A stretch of DNA of 64,000 bases from Neoscytalidium dimidiatum (GCA_037367355.1 CM074698.1:3906001-3970000); one strand, 5' to 3'; positions 1 through 12,431 are shown, counted from the stretch's first letter. Numbers and translations: made by a program. The notes: a model not told the origin generated them from the letters alone.

Positions 1-1005
1 ATGATCGAACACGTCGCCCCTCCTCTCCGGATCGTCCGCCGGCTCGTACACCTCATCCCCGCCGACCCCGCCGACCCTCCTGCCCCCACCCCTCCAATCC
101 GCCCGCTCCACCTCCCGCTCAATCTGCCTGCACAGATCCCAGAAGTTCCGGTCGTGCTCGCCCCACACGTTATGCGCCAGCTCGTGGCACAACGTGCGGC
201 GAATCGTCTTGTAGTCGCGGTACCCGTCATACGCGTCCGTCCGCAACCGCAGCTCGATCACCTCGCCGCGATTGCGGTTCAACCCCAGCGTCCTGCTCTC
301 GTGCGTCGTGTGCGCCGCCGGGTCCATCTCCGTCAGCAGGCCGACGCCGAACCGGTGCCGCCGCATCGCGTCCCTGACGCCGGGGTCGTCGCGCAGGCGC
401 TCCAGCAGCGCCAGGCTGCGCTCCGGCCGGGGCAGGTGCGGCAGCGGCCGCAGCGCGTGGAACGTGTACCGCGCCTCCTCGCTCGCGCGCGCGGAGCCGG
501 CAGCGCCGCGGCCGGCCGTCCGCGCCGGCGTCGCGGGCGCGACCGCGTAGCGCCGGGCCTCGCGCTGGCGCTGCTGCGCGGCCGCGTGCGAGACGGCGGT
601 CTGGAGGGACGAGATCTCCGAGGGGGTCGAGCCCATGAGGACAATCTTGCGGGAGGCAAGCGGCGCGAGGGGCAGGGCCGGGTCGCGGAAGGGCGGCTTG
701 AGGAGGCCCGGCTTCGGGGTGATGAGGAGCTTCTGGTGGGAGGGCGGGACGGAGAGGGTGGCGGCGATGGCGGCGGAGAGGTCGGAGATGGTTGCGTCGG
801 CGGGCAGGTGGAGGGTGTGCTTCTGCCCGTGGTGGGTGAGGGTGATGCCGAGGGTGCTTTCGCCGTTCTCGTCCGCCGGCGGAGGTGAGGCGGTGCGGCG
901 CTGCTCGTCGGTGCCGGCGGACATGGTGGCGTCGTTGACGGCGGTTGATGGGTCGTTTGGTTGCTGTTCTTGCGAAGAATGTTGCGGCTCACCGGTCGAT
1001 GCCAT
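1..1005 (-). CDS. Ubiquitin-like/WLM-domain metalloprotease (Wss1-like), 3' end outside the window
   Basis: Single open frame from ATG at 1005 down to the window edge, 335 residues without a stop, so the C-terminus is missing. Residues about 43-125 look like a ubiquitin-like fold (GITLTHHGQKHTLHLPADA). The WLM zinc-protease signature follows: LCHELAHNVWGEHDRNFW, with H274, E275, H278 and H284 as the HExxH...H metal site. Proteins of this type (S. pombe SPCC1442.07c, related to yeast Wss1) act on DNA-protein crosslinks or SUMO/ubiquitin conjugates, usually in the nucleus. The N-terminal ubiquitin-like domain matches the S. pombe-type architecture rather than Wss1 itself. The start was chosen as the first ATG of the frame; it lies about 860 bp from the next gene. 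Assignment to WLM is secure, the exact substrate is inference. Confidence 0.9.
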   Translation of the reverse strand, partial: MASTGEPQHSSQEQQPNDPSTAVNDATMSAGTDEQRRTASPPPADENGESTLGITLTHHGQKHTLHLPADATISDLSAAIAATLSVPPSHQKLLITPKPGLLKPPFRDPALPLAPLASRKIVLMGSTPSEISSLQTAVSHAAAQQRQREARRYAVAPATPARTAGRGAAGSARASEEARYTFHALRPLPHLPRPERSLALLERLRDDPGVRDAMRRHRFGVGLLTEMDPAAHTTHESRTLGLNRNRGEVIELRLRTDAYDGYRDYKTIRRTLCHELAHNVWGEHDRNFWDLCRQIEREVERADWRGGGRRVGGVGGDEVYEPADDPERRGDVFDH

Positions 1006-1866
1006 GGTGGAGTTTACGCTTGCGTCTGGTGAGCTGCGAGCTGTTGTATGGACGCGGTGGCGGCATGGTGGAAGGCGCGCGCGGCTGCGGATGATGATAT
1101 TGTAAGCAGATGTCGGAAGCTTGGGGGTTCGCGCAGCTTCGGAGCTGTTCGCCTCCGTCATCGACCACCCCGGACCCATTTGTCATCACTCCTTCCCATC
1201 TCCCCATTTGCTGCCTGAGGCTACGACAGCTACTGACAATCACGAGAGGGGAATGTTTCGAGAACCCCGCACCATCGTCAGCTTGCGCAATACGAAGTAC
1301 GACCTCGAGCTTAATCGCACATCCGAAAAATGCTATCCGAGAGCTACTCGGACCGGCCCAGCCGTGTCTCTGGGCATACCCGGGTTCTCGGAATGCGCCA
1401 TGCCTTCCGTAGTGTCTGGAATGACGGGTGAGGCTGCGAGGCTTATACTGCGCTAATAGGCTTATCGTATGTCCTCATATTCAAAGTTACCCGAATCGGG
1501 AACGCGAGGGTCGCCATTCAACATATAATCGGCAGTAAAATATTAACCGCGCTGCCAAGTTTGTCTGTAAGTACTATTTTTTTTCCCCTTCTCAATTCCC
1601 ATGGGAGAGCCGTTTTCGCAAAGTAGGCCTTCACCTGCTGTGTCCAATATCGTCGCTGTTCCGCTATGCCTCCCAAAAAATCCCGAACATGAAAATGAGA
1701 CGCCAATAAATATGCTGTTGGTTCCCAACCAGAACAGACCGGGTATCATGCCTAACATGCTCACACACTCTGTGCGATGAAAAAGGAAATGCAATAGAAA
1801 CCCGGTGACAGCAATCCATCTACACAGATTTATGCATCATCAAGGTCATTAACAAGGTAGTCGATC
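1006..1866. other. Intergenic: promoter of the WLM gene and 3' flank of the LicD-like gene
   Basis: Both neighbours are on the minus strand, so this stretch holds the WLM promoter and the end of the LicD-like transcript. The small open frames here are short, overlap on both strands and show no recognisable domain. I see no gene. Confidence 0.5.
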
Positions 1867-3002
1867 TCAACTGACGTGAGCAAACGATGCGCGAGAGGAG
1901 TGTAGATGCTTAGGACGTTGGCCTCTCAGGATCTTCCTCTTCGATTTTGATCCACATTCGCTCCTGGGAGTTCCAGCGATGTCTGCAATGTCGACGTCAG
2001 CTGCTGGATAGTTTACTGGAAACACGATGTCACGAGGAACGCACCCTTCGTATTCAGTCACAGTCAACGCCTTCTCCTGGTACTCATCGACTAGGATCTT
2101 ATCGTACGCGTACGGAATCAACGCCGGCACGCCCTCGTAGGTGCTCTCCCGCATGGGATAAAGGTCGCTTGTGCGGTACCGGTGGTTGTTTTTGCAGGCC
2201 CAAACACCCGGATTGCCCTCCGGATCCGTCTCGCTCAGGCCGGTGATGTCGATATACAAGCCGTTACTGGTGTCAATCCACCTGGCATCGATAATGTTCA
2301 TACCGTCACCTCTTACGCGCTCCTCCGCATGCGGGTTGACGTCGAGCAAGTAGGTCCGCTCAACACCGCTGCCGTCGGCGGAGCGGTAGTGGACACGAGT
2401 GCGGTTGTGGTTGTGTGCGAGGAAGGCCAGGGTCCGGTCAGCAACCTGCGTATCGACGTCCCAATCCCAGGGCAGCATGCGGCCGCTCCACCACCAACCC
2501 AGCAGCGTGCCATGCGCAATCCACGTCTCGAGGCCTTGCTTGCGGAACCAGGTCAGGTAGGCGCGCGTCATGTGGCGGATGGTCGTTTTGCGCTCGTCGT
2601 CAGACACGACGCCGCCGAAGTAGCGGATATCATAGTGACCGAGGACGTCGTCACCGCTGCATCAAACACACAATTAGGCCATGGCTCCACGAAATGCCAG
2701 CTTGAGGCACTAGAGTTACAACTGGAAAGGGCGGCGAATTGCTAAAATCGATGAGGCGAGGCAACTTACCCAGGTTCATCTGCAAGACAGTCAGCTGCGT
2801 CGAACCACTTGAGGTATCGTGTTGGAAAAGTGGACCTACGAAAATATTTGGCGGGATCAAGTGCTGGGCCTTCTGGTTTCTGATCATCGTTGTGCTCCTC
2901 CGGATCCGCGTTCTCTTCCTGAGCCGCAGGGACGGCGGCAGCCAGCACAGCGCACTGGGAAGCTAAAAGGCACGCTGCGGCTGCATACCGCAGAACCCTC
3001 AT
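1867..3002 (-). CDS. Secreted/lumenal LicD-family protein, Mnn4-like (mannosylphosphate transfer)
   Basis: Two exons, 3002-2770 and 2656-1867, joined over a 113-nt intron (GTAAGT donor, GATGCAG acceptor), give 340 aa. Residues 1-23 are a signal peptide (MRVLRYAAAACLLASQCAVLAAA). The join restores a continuous DEPGGDDVLGHYDIRYF block, which supports the splice. The LicD core follows: WIAHGTLLGWWWSGRMLPWDWD with an Asp-rich metal motif at about D142, D144 and D146. LicD/fukutin-family proteins transfer phosphosugar or phosphocholine groups; fungal relatives of this pattern are Mnn4-like and are linked to mannosylphosphorylation of glycans in the secretory pathway. The C-terminus after VFPVNYPAAD is basic and weakly conserved, so a small 3' intron could be missed. 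The family is clear, the reaction is inferred. Confidence 0.85.
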
Positions 3003-6000
3003 GGCTGGCGTGTGCGGGTGCAGGCAGAGAAGAGGTCAACCACGCGCTTTCTCCACTTCACGGAAAGTGCGGGCGAAGATTAGGAGAAGAATGTGCGCTA
3101 AGATTTGCTGGTAGCCTCAACCGGGTCGACGAATCCAGGGATATATGTTCAGTTCGGCGGGAGGTGTTTCCAATCCAGTGCAATGAATGGTTGGAGGGCG
3201 GTGAGACCGGGATGGGACTGGAATGTGGGTAAAACGGCCGCGAGGACGGGCACGACGCGCGGCAGAGCTGACGTAGGGCGGCGGGAGAAATAGATTGCAC
3301 GGACTGAGCTACGGCAGAACAGATCGGTGAGGGTGTGGGGAGAGGGTGGAAAAGTGGCGGCGCGGGAGCGGTCGTTGGGATGGCGGACGTGAACGGAAGG
3401 CAGATAAGAGGGCGCGGGAGGGCACGTATGGACTGGTGCAAGTACGCCAGGTCCGTTCCGGTGAGGGAAATTTCAGCCAGTCAACACGAGCAGATCTGAG
3501 GCCAAGAGAGGAAGAAGGGAAGGCGGAAGGGAGGCTGAAAAGGGCCGGCATAGGGTCGTAATAAGGCTTGAAGGCGGGCATGATATGCGGCGTACTGGGC
3601 TCGCATTCGGAGCGGCGAGCGACTTGTACGTCAGGATCCACGGGGCCGGCGGTGGGCGGGAAAGGTGATAGATGCGATGTCACTCGCTGCCCGGGAGGAC
3701 ATGGGACATGGGACATGGGACATGGGACATGGACAGGCACAGCACACGCACCAACGCGGCAAGCGCTCGCGTGAACGCGTGAGATTTGGAGGATTGAGCG
3801 GGCACAGCCATGGGCAGCCCGCACATCATCACCAAGGCAGAGCAATCCTACCGGCTAGTCGGCATGACGCGCCAAGCTTGGCCAAGAGTGAACGGGGAAG
3901 CAAGCGCTGGTGCGAAGTCGAGGTCGATGCGGGATTGAGCTTGTATGACGCGGCGTGGTGATGTTTCTGCCTGTGTGCCTCCCGCATCCCACCGCAGCGC
4001 CCCCTGCTGGTTGCCGGCCCGCAGCACGCGACCTCTTTCCTGACCAGTCACCTCCTCTGCCTGCGCGCGCCGAACACACGGTGCCGGAACAAGTGGCTCT
4101 CCACTCCAGAGTGCGGAGAAGAGAGCCCATCGTGCCCGTTGCTAGCCTGAGTTTGGTATCGCTTGGTTGTGTGTTGCTGTTGGTTGCCGCGCTGCGACCG
4201 AGAGCCATTGACGCACCCTGCATCCGGCGCCGAGAGAGAAAGAGAGGACGAGAGTAAGAGCCCGGGGGCGGCGGTGTTCTCTTCCATCCAGTGCGTTGCA
4301 TCCAGGCCTTGTTTTCCTGCTCATACCTGCGTTGCCCCGTCGCCAATGGAGGCGCAACGGCACGGCATGCCAAGTGCACGGCCAGCGCCACAGGTGCAGC
4401 CTGAAGCCCGGTGACAGCCGCCGCGCTGCCGGAGATAAGGCTGGCGACGCGCGAGAGACACACCGGTGCTGGCACACTGCGGCCGGCCACGGCTATCCAG
4501 CCCTTCCGTCAACCTAAATCCACATCCGGCCCTTCTCGCTGCTGGTCCGCCTCACACAGCGAAACCCAAAAGCAAAAAAATAAAAGAAGAGAAACGATGC
4601 GAACAGCAGGCATTCCGCCAGCACTGCCCTCTGTAGATCGCGCCCTCTCGACCGACCGTGCTTTGCCCCTGCAACGCATCCCATGTCCCCGCAAACGGAC
4701 GCTGCCCAGCGCCGAATCTCTTCGCCCGCGCATCAATACAAAACCGAGATATGCACTGCGCCCGTTCGTTCTCATGGCGAAGGAGGGTTGCACAAAGGCT
4801 GAGCCCGTCATCAATCGCAGGATTACTCACCTCCCCTGGCCCTCTCTGCAGCATGTACTCCAGAAGGGTTGCTCATCCGTGCCGGCATCCCGTCAAGAGG
4901 TAAGCGGAGCAGAATCCACCGAAGAAGAGATGCACGTCCCCGCTATCCTTCAAACGAACGAGAAAACGATCGACAGGCAATATGCCCTGCCTGCCCTGTG
5001 CCACGAGCGGCCCGGTGTGACAAAACCCCCTTCGCAGCCACTGGTACCTGGTCTTCTCTCCTCCGTGTCACTCCGACAACTTCTCCTCGCATGCATTAAA
5101 CAGGACAATGTATTTCTCATTCCACGGAGTCGATCCTTCGACAAGCATCCCACACGGATGAGGAACACGTTGTTTTTCCTGATCGCGTCCTCGAAAACAA
5201 GAAAGACAAATCAGCCTTCATCCTCCGTACGAGACAAGAATACGTAATTCCCTTTTCCCTATCGTATTCTTATTTTTTTTCTCCCATCAATCCTCACAGC
5301 CCCACCATATCTTAATAATTACTGTACCCATAATATTGCATGCTCCATAACACACCTATACATTTCCACCATAAGCGAACGTGCTTGTGGCTGTGCAGGC
5401 GTCCGCCCAGCACGTCTCATGTACCAAGGAAAATCAAAGCCACCACCACAACAACCACCACCACCAACACACGGGCAATGAAAAAAAAACCCCCCAAGCA
5501 TCCCCTTCCCCCTTTTCAACTATCCCGTGTTCCTCACATTTGAAACAGCCCCGGAAACCATGTCCTCGTCCTCGGCAACAGCCAGATGTCTCAGACGCAT
5601 GCGCGCGGAAGCGTCCCCTCCCGCCATCTCCCTTACCAAGATCTCTCATCACCAAGACGCTAGTCTCGGCAAACACGTCCTAGCCCGCCCCTCTACACAT
5701 GGGTGGAAGGCGAAATGATGGCGCAGCCGGCAGACCGAGCACCTTGAACAGCGCGGCAGCCAAGGAGTGCAAACTGGAGATAAGGCTGGGTCCCAGTAAG
5801 ATCGCAGCGAGACGAATTTTTCGAGCAGCCCAGCGATCCGGGGGTGAACGGTGTGGCAATACTTTCTTCTGGACTGCCCGTTTGGGAAAAAAAAAAAAAT
5901 AAAGAAAGGGAGAAGATTGAGCCCCAGGGGGAAACGTCCGCCTCTCCTCTTCCGGTCTCCTGTTTTGATCTTCTTTGCTCCTGGTAGCCTGAATCTGTCT

Positions 6001-6731
6001 TGACGAGGCTGGTTTATTGCATTACCAGACGCGGACTCATCTTACCGTGCCACCGGCGGTACACCGATTTTCGAAGCGTTTTCCAGTGAAAGAAAACATG
6101 AGGTCCATCAACCTCTCTTCTTCCAGCCAAGTGGTCAAAGGTTTTGAAGAGAGAGAGAGGAGGGTGGGACGGCACGAGAACAAGACAATAAACAAGAGAA
6201 AGCCAAGTTTCCAATAGCGCCAACGCCCAGAAACTCAGCCCTCCAAGGAACACACGTCCTTTTGGCAAATTGCCCGTTTCTGCCTATCGGGAACCAGGTG
6301 TCTCGCACGTGGCGCCCTTAAGGCATATAGACAATCGCAATTCTCGTCCATTAGGCAATCATGGCACTCTATCATCGCGACAAGGGACGGAGGAATGAGT
6401 GATAAGTAGTACGAGGTTGACTAATTGCTCAGCCTCCCTTGGTAGTATCATATTTCCCATACTGCTTAATACGTCTCATGCCGACATGAAGGACTAACTA
6501 TTGTCGTATCCCAGAATACGAGGGAGGGGGCATGTGTACAGAAGCGGTTTGGAGGTTGCACGCCGGTGCATTTGAGAGTATCTTCCGTTACAAAGACTTT
6601 AGAAAAGATCAAAGACAGCAATCAGTAACGCCAGTTTTGGAATCGCGGAATGATTCGAATGCCACCGCTCATAAAAGAGTCAGAAAAAAAAAAAGACAAA
6701 GAACACAGAATGAACGTCATGAGCCCCGCGT
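3003..6731. other. Long intergenic region without a supported gene
   Basis: About 3.7 kb between the 5' end of the LicD-like gene and the 3' end of the GABA transaminase gene. It contains a five-copy heptamer repeat near 3.7 kb, pyrimidine/A-rich tracts (5270-5520, 5886-5900) and many overlapping frames. The longest frame is 4411-5247 on the plus strand (278 aa, rich in Arg, Ser and Pro). I recognise no domain in it, and antisense frames cover much of the same sequence, so I do not call it a gene. Confidence 0.5.
3698..3732. repeat. Tandem heptamer GACATGG x5
   Basis: Five perfect head-to-tail copies of the 7-mer GACATGG. It lies in the gap upstream of the LicD-like gene. Confidence 0.95.
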
Positions 6732-8323
6732 CTATGCCTTGACGACCTGCTCAAGACGCTCGAGGAAGATGTCGGCGTGGTGCTTCTGGAAGATGAGCAT
6801 GGGCCTCAGTCTGACGGCGGAGGCGCCGCTGCCACCGATGTTGATACCGGCGCCCTTGGCGTTCTTGAGCACCTGGTCGCGGCGCGGGCTGTCCCAGGCG
6901 ATGAAGGTGCCCTGGCCCTTGCCGCGCAGGTTCTGGATCTCGTTGGGGTACTGCTGCGCCAGGCGCTCGAGGCCGGCGTACAGGTAGTCGCCCGTCGTGG
7001 CCGTGTTCTCGACCAGGTTGAGGCGCTCGATCTCGTTGATGATGCCGCGGAACAGGAGCGCGCGGGCTGGGTCGCCCATCCAGGTGTTGAACTGGCGGTA
7101 CGGCTTGTTGGGCCGCAGGTCGTCGTTGCCGAAGTAGTAACCGGCAGTCTGGGCCTTCTTGGAGAAGGTGACCATGTCCGGAGGGCTCTGGAGGTTCCAG
7201 TGCTCGTGAGCCCAGAACTTACCAGTGGCACCGACACCGGTTTGAACCTCGTCGACGATCATAAGGACGTTGTTGCGCTTGGTGATTTCACGGAGGCCAC
7301 GGAAGAATTCGGGCGAAGCGTGGTTGTCACCACCCTCGGACTGGATGGGCTCGATGATGATGGCAGCAGGAGGGTTGTGGAACTCCTTGATCAGACGCTC
7401 GGTCTCCTCAAGGCAGCGCTTCTCCTCAGCCGCGTTCTCCGCAGCGTGCTGGTCAAGAGGGTACTTGAGGTTGGGGAAAGGAGCCTGGGGCCAGTCGAAG
7501 GCGGGGATGTCGAGCTTGTGGATGGGCTTGCTGCGAGTGGTGCTGAGGGAGCCGAACAGACGGCCGTGGAAACCAGCCTTGAAGGACATGATGGACAGCT
7601 TGGGGGCACCAGGGACCGTGTTGTTCATGGCCGACGCCTCCTCCTCGGGAGTGAACTCGACGTCAGGGCCACCGCGCTCGATGCGCCTCCTCCACATGAA
7701 AGCCGCCTTGTATGCCAATTCGTTCGCATCAGAGCCGGACTGGGCGGTGAAGACCTGGTTCAGACCCTTAGGGGCAACCTTTAGGATACCGGTCTCGAGA
7801 ATATCGGCCCAGTCGTGCTGAGGGAAGTTGCCGAGGGCGGGACGGTTGATAATGGCACTGGCCATCTCGGGAGAGCTGGCAGCGAGCAGAAGGGCAGCAT
7901 TGTTGTAACCAACCGGGATGGAGGCAATCTGGGCGTAGCTGGAATTTTTGTCAGTTGCCAAACTCTCGCAATTGACTCGCAATGTACTCACACATCCAGC
8001 AGCACGTTACCGTCCAGGTCGGCGATGTAGTTGCCGTAGCTGTTCCTGTAGTCGGCCATCATGTTCAAGCTCCTGGTGTCGAACACCTTGCTGAGCTTTT
8101 CAATGGCCTTGGTGCTCTGAGGGCCGGGAATGGGGCCCTTGACGATGGGAGCAGCAGGCTCATCGGGGAAGAAGGGCTGCTCGGTGGATGCCGGCGCCGA
8201 AGCAGCAGCGGCCGCGGAGGCATACTGGCGGCTCAAGGGCGTGGCGATAGCGGCAGAGGGACGGGCAATGGCGCGCTGGGCGCTGGGCCTCAGCTTGCTG
8301 GCAGTGCGGAGGAAGGAAGACAT
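6732..8323 (-). CDS. gatA: 4-aminobutyrate (GABA) aminotransferase, mitochondrial
   Basis: Two exons, 8323-7992 and 7938-6732, with a 53-nt intron (GTGAGT ... TTCCAG), give 512 aa, the usual size for fungal GABA transaminase. The N-terminus MSSFLRTASKLRPSAQRAIA is a basic, Ser/Ala-rich mitochondrial presequence, which is why this ATG was chosen; an in-frame ATG also exists 59 codons upstream at 8500. The PLP fold shows SGSDANELAYKAAF, the VDEVQTG block (Asp about 340) and the FSKKAQTAGYYF block, whose lysine at about 371-372 would bind PLP. The enzyme converts GABA plus 2-oxoglutarate to succinic semialdehyde and glutamate. The same window carries a lactam-use gene pair (53-59 kb) that would deliver GABA. 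Function is secure from whole-length similarity to the GatA/Uga1 family. Confidence 0.96.
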
Positions 8324-9356
8324 GGTGATTGTTGTAGTTGGAAGAAAACGTCGCGGGGACGGTGAGAGCTTTAAGCTCGGGTTAAGCCGCCGATTGCCGT
8401 GATAGACGGGTTCGTGGCGCTCTTCTCCGCGCGAGCTGTGTCGCGGATGCGCTGTCGGCGTGTGCTTAGGAGCTTGTGACGCGGCGGGATTGAAGCGCAC
8501 GGAGCCCTAGGTAGTGAGCGGGTGAGGTTACTGCTCGGGTAGAGAAGACAAAGAGAAGACGTCGAAGTGAGTCAATGGCAAACAAGAGTGGGAGCCGCGA
8601 AGGCAAAGATGAAGCTTTAAAGCTCCCCAGGCCGGCGGCGGGGCGTGGCTATCGATTGCAGGGATCGCAGCCGAGGGCGAGAGCCAAGCTCGCGCCCTTG
8701 ACGCCGTTGCGCGCAACACGGTGGATTTGACTGGCCGTAGCTGCTTTTGGCGAGTCCACGCGAGCCTTAAACGGCTCCAGATCCAGCAGGCCTCCGCGAT
8801 CGCTCCATCTCCCTCTCCCCGGAGCCGCCTGAGGGCGTATACGGCGGCGGAGCGTGTACGGCGGCCTTCGTGCGCGACGTCCAAGCCGCCCAAACACACG
8901 ATAGCGCGCTACCGGCGCCGCTTGTCTCCAGAAAACATTACCAAATTCCTATATTTTATGTACGCGCCGCCGTCTGCCAACGACATGCCGCCCTGACACA
9001 CGCCTTCCTCCATTTTCTACTTCTTCCCGCCCAATACCGCCGGTGTGTGCGTCTGCGTTCCATACCCACGATGCCGTGGTCCTGCTGTTTGAGACCAAAT
9101 CCCAGGAATTTCTCCGTTCTCGCCGCTGAAATGCAAGATCTTGTCAATTCAAAAACGCCTTCCGTTTAGTTGCCAGGCCGTAGCCGTCCATGTTTTGAAC
9201 CACTCGACCAGGAGACCCATAAATCAATGCAAAGCCAATTAAAAGAATGGCTGTCAAAGGGCGTTAAGCAGAAGAATATTTCCACTAGAACCTACGCGCC
9301 AATGCAGCCAAGTCTGGAAAGAATGCTTCACAGTTGCTGGTGTAGCCAACTGTGCA
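8324..9356. promoter_or_regulatory. Promoter region of the GABA transaminase gene and 3' flank of SET2
   Basis: About 1 kb between the ATG of the transaminase gene and the stop of SET2, both on the minus strand. GATA-type motifs (TGATAG at 8400-8405, CTATCG at 8649-8654) are present, which would fit nitrogen control, but such 6-mers are common. No gene recognised. Confidence 0.4.
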
Positions 9357-12300
9357 TCACCTGCCATTAGCGACGCCGGGGATGCGAATCCGCTCGGGAT
9401 GCACGCCGTCGGAGTTATCATACGAATCACTTGTTGATGGGGTTGCCAGCTGCATCGGACTGGTATGACCGTTCGCTCCCGAACTGTCTCCGAGATCCGC
9501 CTTAACAGCCTTGTTGACATGCATGGTAACCTCGTTCTTTGCGCGCACGCTGTCAACCATCGGGTGGTTGGTGGGTGTGCTGGCCGATCCGTTTTCAAGG
9601 GAATCCAATGCAGCTTGTTGGAATGCATCAAGTTCGTCCACATTGTCGATCGCATCGCCGTGTTCATCGAATGTGGTGGAGTCAGCGGGCGGGGGAGGCG
9701 GCGGAGGTGGGGGAGGGGTATCAATGTCCGTCGACTTAAGCCGTTTAGACAGGGACTCGTGCTCGTCTCCCAATGACGTGCTGGTTGGAGTCTCGTCTTC
9801 CCTTTTCCGCTTGGATGAGTCCTCGGGAGAATCGCCTGGCGAATCATCCTTTGCTCCAAGATCATCGGATGCATCGGGCATCTCGTCATCTCCCTCCCTG
9901 GGGTCCTTAACGCCTGAAGCGCCCGGCTCGCCCGGAGGCGTGGTACTACCTGCAGCTGCAGCCTTCTTCTTCTCAAGTCTCCTCTTCTTCTCGCATGCCT
10001 TTTCCAGCGTCTCATGGACGTGTTTTTTCACGTCCTTTACGTGCTTTTCTGAAATTTTCGTTGGATCTGACACTCGGCCACGCTTGTAGTCCGAGTTGAC
10101 GATCTTTTTGGAAACCTGTTGCGGGTAAGTGCAAGAAGCGAGTGATCTCAAGTAAGAAGCGCTTACCTCCTTCCCCAGACGCTTGAGGTCATCCTTCGGG
10201 AGCTTTTTGCTGAATTTGTTGAGGACGTAGCTGACATGCGGGAAAATCTTCATGCTTCATTAGTACTACTCACAGAACGCTTTGGGCATTCTTACGGTAT
10301 TTTCGTAAACCTTCTTCTGCTTTTCTTCGCTGTAAGATCTCCATCTCTCCTCATGAGGCTGCTTGTCCTTTTTAGCCGAGTCGGGTTGAGGAGTGCCTGT
10401 GCCAGGGCTTTGAGTTTTAGGAGTGCTATCGGTGATTTCGCGAATGATGTCTTGGAGCTTTTGCTGGTGCGTTTTTTCTTTAGGGGGAGGAGGGGGCTGA
10501 GGCGCGGGAATGGTCGGACGCTGCCAAGTAGTGGCACCACTAGCACTGTAATAGTACGTCCTATTGTTCGCATCTTGAGCCATAAACCATCCGTGAGGTA
10601 AAGGATTGAAGTGAGGTGGGCGGCGGAACGGCCTTGGAGGCCCGGGGAATGGCCTGGGTGGTATCGGGTTGCGAGGATTAGAGGGGCCACGCGGTGCTTC
10701 AGGAGAAGGCGAGCGGCCCTTAGAAGAACGCTCGGCTCGTTCTGCCCATCTAGGATCGAAGTTGTTCGGGCCACTCTGTTCGCGCTTGACTCTGGGAATC
10801 CTGTATTCCATTTTAAGCTGACTCCAGTCGTCGAGCAGTGTGACAGCTCTGCTCGCAACCCTCTGGTCCTCGCAAGCTTTCAGCTTCTCGACGGTTTCCT
10901 CAATTTTCGAGTTTTGGATTTTGTTCCGCGACAAACGCGGCAATCTGTCCAAAATTTCGAGGACCTGGAGAGCAACGTTGTGGTCGTCCATAAACGTATT
11001 TAGAGTAGTCTTGAGAATTTGGTAGCCATGCATTCGGATAACACGATTCATGACCTTTTCGTCGTCACTACGTTGAATGCGGCTCAGAAGCTTAACGGCA
11101 ATCCACTTCTCCTTGCATTGCATTAGTGTGGCCATAACCTTAGTGACGCTACCTTCATCAAGAGACTTAGGTTCGACGTTGTTGACGTATTCTTCGTCGT
11201 CCTCGGAAATCCTCTTCTTGCGGGGCTTCTTGGCGACGGCGGTCTCCCAGCTGTCAGCATCATCAATGCCGAGGGCTTCAATTGTCGCATGAGATAATTT
11301 AGTAGCGTTGTCGGTCTGCGTCTTGCCACCGATGAAGCCTGTGCAGTTTGCCTCACCGCAATAGCAGGGTTGCGGGTCTGCGCCATAGCGGTCCACGTTG
11401 TAGTTAAAGACGAGCTCTTCACCGGCTTTGATGTGTCGTTCGGCAAAAATGCCCATGCGCAATTTCTCCCCCACCACCCACTTGTCGACGAAACAGTTGG
11501 GATTGCAGGAATGGTTGCAGAAGCGCCCTAGATTCCCTTTCTTTGTCGCATCAACAAACTCGCCTTTGCTGAGGGACATGAAGTAGAAATGCTTGATTTT
11601 CTCTTGGTCATACTGAACCATTCGGTTGCGAAACGACCGCTCGTTGATGACCTCTCCGATATATTCGTAAACGAAGTCGTTCGGTTTAAGATCGGTATTC
11701 GCGCGAAGACCGTAGCCCTTTTTTTCTGTCTTGAAGACCGTGACGTCGGCGTATTGCTTTTTGAGGAAGCGCTGATTCTGACAATTAGGGCCGCAACCGC
11801 AATCGCCAACGCACTCCATCTTCGTGGCACGGTTGATGCAATCGGAGTCGTCACCGCATGCGAGATTCTTCCTGACCTCAGGATCTGAAGACAAAATTAG
11901 CTGACTCTGCTCGTACGCCGATGGAATGGATGCGGGTGTCATACCCCACTCCTCGGCACAGTCGCACTCGAGAGCGTGCTCGGTCGAACCCATGTACTTG
12001 TTGCCATAGGTGCAGCTCTCGATGACGTCGAAAGTGCCCTTGGCCTCCTCAGTCTTGTCTTCGGCATCGAGAAAAAGTGGCGGCGGCCGCGAGATGACTT
12101 TTTGGGACGTCGATCGGGCGAGCTTGGGTCCTTTTCCCGGCTCCAACTTGACCGTTATGTCGCCACCGAGGACTTCCTCACGCCCCGATCCGTCGCCCGG
12201 GGATCTGCTGCTCCTCTCGCTCTTTACCGGTGTCTGTGAGCCTGACTTCGTGAGCTGGCCGTGAGATGCAGCAGTGCCATTCAACACTGCAGCCGGCTCA

Positions 12301-12431
12301 TTCCCGTCCTCTTCCACGCTGGGCTTCACGTCCGCATCTCCATCCGCCGCCGGGGTGTCGGGCTCGAGCTTCATGTCGCGGATCTCGGGCTCGAGGCGAG
12401 CGGCTTTTTTGTCTGATTCGCTGTCTGACAT
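9357..12431 (-). CDS. SET2: Histone H3 lysine-36 methyltransferase Set2
   Basis: Four exons: 12431-11945, 11884-10296, 10247-10167 and 10115-9357, with introns of 60, 48 and 51 nt, giving 971 aa. The start is MSDSESDKK; the frame is open further upstream but without conserved sequence. Order of parts: acidic N-terminus, Cys-rich AWS domain (ECDCAEEW joined by splicing to [16 protein letters not shown], about residues 155-198), SET domain (about 199-327, with [11 protein letters not shown] and [10 protein letters not shown]), post-SET (CYCGEANC), a WW domain ([16 protein letters not shown]) and the SRI domain ([19 protein letters not shown] ...) that binds the phosphorylated C-terminal repeat of RNA polymerase II. 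The enzyme methylates H3K36 during elongation. The tail after SRI is low complexity with a run of ten prolines. The first and third introns are multiples of three without stops. Confidence 0.97.

Noticed and set aside
1..888. Plus-strand open frame of 295 codons
   Set aside because: It is antisense to the WLM protease, which has the conserved HELAH zinc motif on the other strand; the plus frame is Pro/Arg/Val-rich shadow text.
4411..5247. Plus-strand open frame of 278 codons in the gap upstream of the LicD-like gene
   Set aside because: No recognisable domain, no conserved-looking block, and antisense frames over the same bases; length alone is not enough in GC-rich DNA.
6777..7784. Plus-strand open frame of 335 codons
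   Set aside because: Antisense shadow of the GABA transaminase coding exon.
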